Below are positions 57,301-64,000 of a stretch of DNA of 64,000 nucleotides, piece by piece. Made by a program: the position numbers and the translations under genes. The notes beneath the pieces are model-generated. The model was given only the letters and a program-made list of their open reading frames with translations. It was not told where the DNA came from and ran no database searches. Positions within the stretch are counted from its first letter, which is position 1, and every line of letters starts with the position of its first letter. Source of the DNA: Tubulanus polymorphus (Eukaryota; Nemertea; Palaeonemertea; Tubulaniformes; Tubulanidae); the NCBI RefSeq assembly GCF_964204645.1, contig NC_134033.1, positions 1,981,631 through 2,045,630 of the forward strand. The letters run 5' to 3'.

Positions 57301-60300
57301 CAGTCACAAGTAAAACTGTTTGATAGAAACCAGTCAGAAGTAAAACTGTTTGATAGAAACCAGTCACAAGTAAAACTGCTTGATAGAAACCAGTCAGAAG
57401 TAAAACTGTTTGATAGAAACCAGTCAGAAGTAAAACTGTTTGATAGAAACCAGTCGCAAGTAAAACTGCTTGATAGAAACCAGTCAGAAGTAAAACTGAT
57501 TGATAGAAACCAGTCAGAAGTAAAACTGATTGATAGAAACCAGTCACAAGTAAAACTGTTTGATAGAAACCAGTCAGAAGTAAAACTGCTTGATAAAAAC
57601 CAGTCAGAAGTAAAACTGCTTGATAAAAACCAGTCACAAGTAAAACTGCTTGATAGAAACCAGTCAGAAGTAAAACTGTTTGATAGAAACCAGTCAGAAG
57701 TAAAACTGCTTGATAGAAACCAGTCAGAAGTAAAACTGCTTGATAGAAACCAGTCAGAAGTAAAACTGTTTGATAGAAACCAGTCGCAAGTAAAACTGCT
57801 TGATAGAAACCAGTCAGAAGTAAAACTGTTTGATAGAAACCAGTCAGAAGTAAAACTGTTTGATAGAAACCAGTCGCAAGTAAAACTGCTTGATAGAAAC
57901 CAGTCAGAAGTAAAACTGATTGATAGAAACCAGTCAGAAGTAAAACTGATTGATAGAAACCAGTCACAAGTAAAACTGTTTGATAGAAACCAGTCAGAAG
58001 TAAAACTGCTTGATAAAAACCAGTCAGAAGTAAAACTGCTTGATAAAAACCAGTCAGAAGTAAAAACTGTTTGATAGAAACCAGTCAGAAGTAAAACTGC
58101 TTGATAGAAACCAGTCAGAAGTAAAACTGCTTGATAGAAACCAGTCAGAAGTAAAACTGCTTGATAGAAACCAGTCAGAAGTAAAACTGTTTGATAGAAA
58201 CCAGTCAGAAGTAAAACTGTTTGATAGAAACCAGTCAGAAGTAAAACTGATTGATTAAAACCAGTCACAAGTAAAACTGCTTGATAGAATCCAGTCAGAA
58301 GTAAAACTGTTTGATAGAAACCAGTCACAAGTAAAACTGCTTGATAGAAACCAGTTACAAGTAAAACTGTTTGATAGAAACCAGTCACAAGTAGTGATTG
58401 ATAGAAACCAGTCAGAAGTAAAACTGCTTGATAGAAACCAGTCAGAAGTAAAACTACATGATAGAAACCAGTCAGATGTAAACCAGATTAAGCATGTGGC
58501 TAATTTGCATACCAGGTGACCAGCTCTGACCAATCATAACCCAGGATAAGAATTATAGCCGTGTGACCTGTTTGTTTACATTAGGGAACCACTTTTGTAT
58601 ATATTAGTGAGGATGAGAATATGGGGATCTTTTCTGTTTCTGTTTTCCTGCATAAACAGAATCTTCTTTGATAAACCATATTTATAACTGATTTATATCG
58701 TGAGCCACAGTTAGAGTCGGGTTTCAATCACCTTCAGAAATTATCTCAATAACTGAGATCCCAATTAAGGGATCGCTATCATGCATAGATCAAATACCAC
58801 TCAATATCTATACAATTTGAAATGTTCTTACTACTATAAATGCAAGGGCGATGGAATCGAAAAGTTTGCAGTTCTAGGCTAATAGCACCCGTAGTTTACA
58901 CGGGATAGTAATTTTGTCCAAAAAAAGCTACAAATCGACAAACACTATAGCGGTGTTGACGCGCTCTAGTGGTATTCCTGTTATTCAACACACTAGGGTG
59001 GAATTTTTCAAAATTTTCAAATTATCTCCAGCACTATAGGCTATTGATCAGTCAGCGCTGAAAGGGTTAAAATGGATACATTGAATTTTTTATGGACTGT
59101 TCATAAAGTCTAGGTTAACCCAGGAGTTTGTCGGTTTTTCCAACTGAAGTGTTGTGGATTTCATGAAAAAAAGCCGCTTAATTTCTGGATCGATGATACA
59201 CAATGAACTGAATGAGACTGTATTGTCTTGTAGAAAGTCGTCTGCTAACAGTCCTGAATGTGTCTGGTCGTAGAGCTCGGTTGACTTAGTATACGACATA
59301 CAGAGATTCATCTTCGTCAAATCTGAATTTTCCAATGCTAGATGTATATAAGTATATAGTTTATATCCATCCGGTGAAAATAGTAAAAATTTCGCGTGGA
59401 GTAGTTTTTGATGAGAGGGTGAGACAAGGGAGTCAGAGACAGAGAGAGAGAGAGGTGTGTGTGTTACTGCATAGAGTCACTGATGAGTCTATGCGCTTCA
59501 ACATGAATTCTACCACAATCACTACGACTATACTTAATGCCTGTCCGGACGTGTATCCACCCGCTAGATGGGATTACGTTTTCAGCTATAGTATTTACTT
59601 GTACGGATATTTTCCGGCTTCAGTTTTCGGAATGATTCTCAACTCCGTTTCTATTGTAGTATTCAGAAAGATCGGTCGCGACATTTATCGAACTATAATC
59701 ATTCTCGCCTGGTTTGATTTACTGTTCGTATTTTCAGTGTTCCTACTTTATCCATTTCGAATACTCATTATCTTATATTTTCAATCCACCGAATTTCTCG
59801 GCAGTTACGACGACTGGTATTTTGGACACGAAATCATTATTTGGGTTCTACCGCTGTTTCATACGTTTCAAATGGCAAAAAATTGGGCCGTAGTCACAAT
59901 AAATTTTGAAAGACTTCTGGTCGTCGCGAGTCCGCTGTATTTCAGACGATTCTGGAACAAAAAACAAATCATTTTTCTATCGGTTTTAAATGCATTTTCT
60001 TCTGCCCTTTGTTTCTGGCCATATTATTTTCCACTGACGTTACCAGGAAGGACCACGCAACGCTGTTTTGAACATTTATTCACTATGGGAGCTTTTGGAG
60101 CGAAAACAATTCGAACACCTTTCACTTATGGCTTTGATTATGGAAACGACTATGTTAACAATATCTATATGACCATGACTGTTCTTGCGCCTTTTATTGT
60201 TCTAACCATGATTAATCTAACTTTGTTCGGAATTATGATATTTCGAAAACTAAATCGAAAGAAACAATTTCACGCGGACGCGGCGGCGCCCGTTGAAAAA

Positions 60301-62706
60301 TCTACCGAACTCAAAATATTAAAAGTGGTTCTTATAATTGTTCTTTTGTTCTTTATCTGTGAAATTCCCGCATCCATGGACCGTATGGTACATTACTTCT
60401 CATCGAAGTTCGGATTACATCACGGTCTATCGGGGGATGAAATGATGGTCATGCGTAAAGTCGGAATTCTGCTCAGTATTTTTGATTCAACCGCGAATTT
60501 CTTCGTTTACTGCGCGACAAACAGCTCCTTTAGAAAAAAAGCTAAACAGATTTTACTGATAAATTATCTTTGTGACTCGAAATAGAATCGAAAAACAATT
60601 TCTTGCAAGAATTCTTATGAATTGACGATATAAGAATAATGAAAATCAGTAAAAGTGGGAGTTTTGTAAGACTGAAGGAGTAAAACAATGTTTTTTTTTT
60701 CTTTTTTAATTAAATTTTCCAGTATGCTGGTGGGCATTTGAAGGAACTGCAGAAAGCGTTCAATAATCCAGCAGCGAATCTCGGTCTGATCATTTCTGAA
60801 GGGGCCACTCGCACTAAAAGGTACTTATGGATAGAGATAGGTCTACAGAGCCCCCGTAAATCCCCCTACGACACCATCCTATCAGTGGAGTCATCCGTAG
60901 ACTACTTCCAGAGAAGATGGCCGACTGCATAAATCCCTCAATGACATCATCGATGAATGAATAGATGGCAAACACCATAAATCCCCCTATGACATCATAA
61001 TTGTCATCATGCTTGTGATTCTAAATTTGCGCAGGGACAAAAAATGTCCCTGTAGAAAACTTTCATGTATGGGCCCTTCAAGAGACGATGGCTGCCTCTA
61101 TAAATCACCCTATGACATCATCAAATTGACCAAGACCCTATAGACTCTTTTTGGAAAGATGGCAGCCTTCGTAAATCCCCCTATGACATAACCGAAGTTT
61201 GATCTACAGTCCCCTCCAGATAAGATGGCTGCCTTGCTCAGACATCATCAAGAATTGATTCAAATTTATCGAAATTGCTCAAATATTGAAGATTATTCGG
61301 AATGAAGGAATGGAACCTGTATATGTAATTGTAGAATGTTGGGAATGGGAAGTGGACCGTCGTTACGAGAATTCGTACATCCCACTCTCTACACGTCTGC
61401 CGACCAATGCACGAAATGCGTCGAAGACTTCGGATCTTCCGTGGAGAATCTGCTCATCAAATACAACAAGAAAATCGTCGGTAAGTTTGCCGTAAGAGTC
61501 GGAGGAGTGACAAACTCACAATGAACAAGCAGCATTGAGAGATTTTCAGAAAGCTTCGAAATTGATGGATTGATAGGAAATTTCTTTGATCCAGGCGCCA
61601 GTTCTACAATTCACGGCTGAAATACGACTCAATGTTTTTAGCATCGGATTCTAATTTTTACTTAACTGCTCTTAACACAAAAAAGTCAAAATTATCCAAC
61701 AGTAACTAACTGATCTTAACACAAAAAAGTCAAGTTTTTTACGTTACTGTGGAATTTTGACCTGATTTACAGTCAATGGTCGGAATAATGTTTTACATAA
61801 GTAACCAATTGAAAATCTTTGAAGTTCCTCCGACCTGATTTTGTATATTTGCAATGTTTGACTTTCCGCGCTTGCCACACAGCAATTGTAGACAAAATAA
61901 TTAATATTTTATTATTCTTATATGTCGTTTACAGAACAACAGTTCCTGTTAAATCGTCTAGCCGACGCTGCTATTGATATTTACGCGATGGTCGCCGTGA
62001 TCTCGCGTTCGTCTCGATCTCTGACGCAGAATCAAACGACCGCTCAACACGAGGCGAATATCGCTAACGTTTTCTGCGACGAGGTACGTAGCACGTGAAG
62101 ACAGTTTCCTCGGGTTTTGAGTTGATTCATGTGAATATGGTTCAAATAATTCAACCTGACCCTGTTCCACAGTTCTGAACCCAGTTCCACAGTTCCTGAA
62201 CCCAGTTCCGCAGTTACTGGATCCACTTCCACAGTTACTGGACTCTGTTCCACTGTTACTGAATACAGTTCCACCACAGTTACTGGACTCAGGTCCACAG
62301 TTACTGGACTCGGTTCCACAGTGCTGAATCCAGTTCTCCATTTGCTGAACCCAGATCCACAGTAACTTGGCTTAGTTCCACAATTACTGGACTCAGTTCC
62401 ACACTTCTGAATCCAGCTTTACAGTAACTGAACACATTTCCACAGTTACTGAATACAGTTACTGGACTCAGTTCCACAGTTCTGAATCCAGTTCCAACTG
62501 TGAAACTGTTTTCGTGTTCCACCCATAAAGCTCTGATTCTATTGCGATATTTTCTCTCTAAATTGCAGGCGAGAATTCGAGTGAAGTCGAATCTGGGAAT
62601 TCTCACGAGCGGCATGTACAAACGCAACTTCGAGAAACTGGCGCTGATTTCCAAGGACGTTGTGGAGAACGGCGGCGTCGTGCAGCAACACCCGCTCGGA
62701 TTTTAA
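48362..62706 (+). CDS. ACADVL: Very-long-chain acyl-CoA dehydrogenase, mitochondrial
   Basis: Nineteen exons join in phase to 633 codons plus stop: 48362-48426, 48750-48825, 48937-49009, 50103-50167, 50644-50752, 51170-51264, 51379-51510, 53434-53547, 53930-54015, 54223-54317, 54874-54977, 55537-55641, 56413-56499, 56593-56655, 57031-57132, 60723-60820, 61335-61480, 61935-62083 and 62569-62706. The first 30 residues are basic and Ser/Ala-rich, a mitochondrial presequence. Dehydrogenase signatures are present: [29 protein letters not shown] and [20 protein letters not shown]. The catalytic Glu is in [19 protein letters not shown]. The C-terminal VLCAD-specific domain, which binds the inner membrane, runs to VVQQHPLGF. 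The enzyme is an FAD homodimer for the first step of long-chain beta-oxidation. Intron 15 (3.6 kb) contains a GPCR gene and a 30-bp array. Confidence 0.96.
49681..49863. repeat. Family I element in ACADVL intron 3
   Basis: GATACCTTGTTTCTC and GAGAAACAAGGTATC are exact inverted ends. The interior has GGCCGCCTATCTACCCTATA. This copy is intact and shows the family without the nested insert seen at 30.3 kb. Confidence 0.85.
52615..52840. repeat. Family C element in ACADVL intron 7
   Basis: Contains ACACCACAGCGCAGTGTATC, GCGCTGCCATCTTTCA and GTACTGCGGTGTAGACGC. The right end is diverged. Confidence 0.6.
53081..53355. mobile_element. Non-autonomous DNA transposon, family H, copy 2
   Basis: A 275-bp reverse copy of the element at 12215, with ends CAGGGTCCGATCTAAG and CTTAGATTGGACCCTG. 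It is flanked by CTTTG on both sides (53076-53080 and 53356-53360). A G-run of about 19 bases is an internal expansion. It lies in ACADVL intron 7, ending about 80 bp before exon 8. Confidence 0.88.
54345..54765. repeat. Family E element with family B inserted
   Basis: The outer parts (CTGACCTGGAAAACCTGGAT, then ATCAGGGAAAAACTCTGG and AGTGGCAGCACC) align with the element at 56690-56965. A reversed family B copy (about 54450-54581) interrupts this one only. ACADVL intron 10. Confidence 0.6.
54990..55515. repeat. Family F array, reverse orientation, in ACADVL intron 11
   Basis: About nine occurrences of GATGATGTCATAGGGGGA or close variants. A 110-bp block (AAACAGTGGTGATGTCATAG...) is tandemly repeated three times. 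Confidence 0.85.
55735..55905 (+). mobile_element. Possible retroposon 3' tail 1
   Basis: A T-rich block ends in AATAAATAAACC and then a short repeat, (TAAAACC)3. This resembles the 3' end of a truncated non-LTR element. No reverse transcriptase is present. Confidence 0.4.
55925..56062 (+). mobile_element. Possible retroposon 3' tail 2
   Basis: The segment ends in GTAATAAATATTCGTATTCG. An AATAAA followed by a short 3' repeat (ATTCGT) is typical of CR1/Jockey-like LINE tails. No coding part remains. Confidence 0.4.
56690..56965. repeat. Family E element in ACADVL intron 14
   Basis: Bounded by GTGCCACCATTGACC and GTGGCGCCACC, and colinear with 54345-54765 apart from the insertion there. Confidence 0.6.
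57169..58484. repeat. 30-bp tandem array, about 44 copies, in ACADVL intron 15
   Basis: The unit is TTTGATAGAAACCAGTCAGA plus AGTAAAACTG. Variable sites (TT/CT/AT before GAT; AGAAG/ACAAG/GCAAG) occur in blocks: a series near 57330-57560 repeats near 57750-57960, so a higher-order duplication of about 420 bp is present. The 30-bp length keeps minus-strand frames open for 491 and 274 codons; these are not genes. Confidence 0.97.
58930..59070. repeat. Family C fragment
   Basis: Only the right part remains (ACACTAGGGTGGAATTTTTC, then GTCAGCGCTGAAAGGGTT). It lies upstream of the GPCR coding region. Confidence 0.6.
59491..60585 (+). CDS. Rhodopsin-like (class A) GPCR, intronless, inside ACADVL intron 15
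   Basis: One exon encodes 364 residues from the chosen ATG ([13 protein letters not shown]), which puts potential N-glycosylation sites in a short extracellular N-terminus. The frame is open back to 59335, but that part contains a GA repeat and looks like leader. Seven hydrophobic helices are clear. Class A landmarks: N in ILNSVSIVV (helix 1), LAWFD (2), NFER in place of DRY (3), W in ALCFWPYYF (4), P in LAPFIVL (5), CEIP in place of CWxP (6), and DSTANFFVY in place of NPxxY (7). The usual Cys at the top of helix 3 was not found, though a Cys (QRCFEH) lies in loop 2. Overall style recalls invertebrate peptide receptors, but the ligand is unknown. The stop is 137 bp before ACADVL exon 16, with no AATAAA between. 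Confidence 0.88.
   Translation: MRFNMNSTTITTTILNACPDVYPPARWDYVFSYSIYLYGYFPASVFGMILNSVSIVVFRKIGRDIYRTIIILAWFDLLFVFSVFLLYPFRILIILYFQSTEFLGSYDDWYFGHEIIIWVLPLFHTFQMAKNWAVVTINFERLLVVASPLYFRRFWNKKQIIFLSVLNAFSSALCFWPYYFPLTLPGRTTQRCFEHLFTMGAFGAKTIRTPFTYGFDYGNDYVNNIYMTMTVLAPFIVLTMINLTLFGIMIFRKLNRKKQFHADAAAPVEKSTELKILKVVLIIVLLFFICEIPASMDRMVHYFSSKFGLHHGLSGDEMMVMRKVGILLSIFDSTANFFVYCATNSSFRKKAKQILLINYLCDSK
60840..61255. repeat. Family F array in ACADVL intron 16
   Basis: Five to six units with CCCCCTATGACATCATAA or variants, alternating with GATGGCTGCCT-like halves. Confidence 0.75.
62150..62500. repeat. Minisatellite in ACADVL intron 18 (GTTCCACAGTTACTGGACTC)
   Basis: About 16 imperfect copies of a 20-22 bp unit, the reverse complement of the family at 2130-2450. 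Open frames across it on the minus strand are artefacts. Confidence 0.85.
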
Positions 62707-63215
62707 TGAAAAATGTAAAAAAAATTTCGACTGAAAGTGTGCGACAGCAGCTGATAGATGATATATTGACATAGTGTGTTCTTTTTTTTATATGAAAAAC
62801 GAATTTTTGACGCAGATAGAAAAAACGTCTGGAAAAAATGTTTTCGAAAAAATGATCTGTGTTGAGTGTGTGTGAATTCGAACGGAATTTTTCTATTAAT
62901 CTGTGTTCCATGCATTCATAGCAGCACCTCTTATGAATTACCGGGTATTTGTAAATTAGATTTACTGATTTTTATAATTAATGGCAAAATGATTATTAGA
63001 CGAATAGTTGATTAAATGTATGATTTAAGATGATTAATATAGTAGACCTGTGGTAAAGATGGCTGCCTCTTCGTGATGTCCACCAATGATGTATTGGAAT
63101 TACCTGCTTGTTTTCCGATTTGTAGAGCCTCCTTTTCGAAAAGGGTGATTTTTATGGAGGCAGCCATCTTCATCTGGGTAGGGTTTCATGAATAATAAAT
63201 CACTAATTTAATAAA
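62707..63215 (+). terminator. Probable ACADVL 3' untranslated region
   Basis: AATAAA signals at 63194-63199 and 63210-63215 lie about 490-510 bp after the stop. A (GTGTGT) stretch and AT-rich sequence lie between, with no coding signal. Confidence 0.45.
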
Positions 63216-63222
63216 TCACGAT

Positions 63223-63387
63223 CAGGGCTCGGTTTCATAGTTATGGAAGAAAAATAGTCTCTGGGAACATTTTGAAATTTGTCAGTTATATCCATGGTTT
63301 CTCATTGTTACTATGGTGGTTGTCACCCAGGTTGAGTATTTAACCCTAGGGATAAATTTGATACCCAGTCTATGAAACCGGGTCCTG
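63223..63387. repeat. Inverted-repeat element, family B, intact copy
   Basis: CAGGGCTCGGTTTCATAG at the left and CTATGAAACCGGGTCCTG at the right bound 165 bp. It is the reference copy for family B. Confidence 0.8.
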
Positions 63388-63826
63388 TAGTTCAATTTTC
63401 GCTTGAAGTTGATTTGATGACGTAAAGTGGGATTTATGCCAACGGGTATCTTTTATGAATGTGTCTCGGATGATGGTGTTCAGCTAGAATTCTTGAGCAA
63501 TTTCAGATTTTCATGGATTGATTTTAGATTTGTTCTTAGAGAATGATTAATTATGTAAGATATTCATATTGTTCAAACAGTTTAAAAAATCATGTTTAAT
63601 TTCGTACAAAAATTCATAGCTTTCTCGACAAATTGGCGAATGAAATTGTCGGATTTTTTACAGCTTGAAAAATGGTTATTCTAAAATATTCTCATTTTAA
63701 CTCTCTATCAAGAGAGAGAGAGATAGAAAGTTCTGAGACGCCAGGAGATCACAGATTTCATATGTGTACATATATTATATATAGGACTGTGATGGGCTTA
63801 GACCATATCACATATTCTACGGGTCA

Positions 63827-63923
63827 GGGGCCAGTTGCACGACCATGGCCAAGATCTAAAACCAGTCTAACGACACTATAAACACCCCACGTGGACTTAC
63901 GTCGCGAATGCGCAACTGGGCCC
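63827..63923. repeat. Family A element, short copy
   Basis: GGGGCCAGTTGCACGACCAT at the left and GCGCAACTGGGCCC at the right. Sequence before it (63388-63826) has only a short AG run near 63711 and no gene. Confidence 0.6.
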
Positions 63924-64000
63924 AGGGTACAAAATATTGTTTTTTCAGAGATACTAAATTCGAGTTCTGAAATAGAGATAAATTCATTATTACAACATAA

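Noticed and set aside
56913-58388. 491- and 274-codon minus-strand frames ([10 protein letters not shown]-type repeats)
   Set aside because: Product of a 30-bp tandem unit whose length is divisible by three, lying in an ACADVL intron.
57169-58484. CRISPR-like look of a regular 30-bp repeat
   Set aside because: There are no unique spacers; units are directly adjacent, and the setting is a eukaryotic intron.
59335-59490. Upstream 52-codon extension of the GPCR
   Set aside because: Contains a GA microsatellite and basic residues with no signal sequence; the ATG at 59491 gives a normal glycosylated N-terminus.

Overview
The window reads as nuclear DNA of an invertebrate animal, most likely a marine lophotrochozoan such as a mollusc, annelid or brachiopod. 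That placement is an inference from overall style, not from a diagnostic marker. The supporting signs are spliced genes with GT-AG introns, metazoan families (MED11, LCMT1, ACADVL, a BTB zinc-finger protein, a class A GPCR), short CpG-rich exons in AT-rich DNA, and very many short inverted-repeat elements and minisatellites. There is no prokaryotic gene, operon or CRISPR array.

Layout. From about 5.1 to 16.5 kb a minus-strand gene for an IQ-motif protein runs leftward; four coding exons join in frame and its 3' end was not found. At 18.7-22.3 kb on the minus strand is a BTB/C2H2 zinc-finger protein with a single coding exon. At 25.8-30.2 kb on the plus strand is a 1138-residue protein with about ten copies of a two-part repeat in front of a four-helix membrane domain. 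At 35.3-38.6 kb is LCMT1, the PP2A carboxyl methyltransferase (six exons). At 41.9-45.1 kb is an arylacetamide-deacetylase-like alpha/beta hydrolase (seven exons) in which the nucleophile serine and the catalytic aspartate are both replaced. At 46.6-47.9 kb on the minus strand is MED11 (three exons) with a Gln-rich tail. MED11 shares a divergent promoter of about 460 bp, carrying a consensus CRE, with ACADVL, a 19-exon very-long-chain acyl-CoA dehydrogenase at 48.4-62.7 kb. An intronless rhodopsin-like GPCR sits inside ACADVL intron 15.

Most remaining DNA is repeats: at least nine families of short terminal-inverted-repeat elements (called A to I here, plus a pogo-like one), two copies of a tRNA-derived SINE, retroposon tails, and about fifteen tandem arrays. 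Several arrays use a unit that matches the ends or interior of a nearby inverted-repeat family.

The genes do not form a pathway. LCMT1 acts in PP2A regulation, MED11 in transcription and ACADVL in mitochondrial beta-oxidation. Exon coordinates were read by eye from splice sites and checked for phase. All introns of the four best models (LCMT1, the AADAC-like gene, MED11, ACADVL) keep the reading frame.
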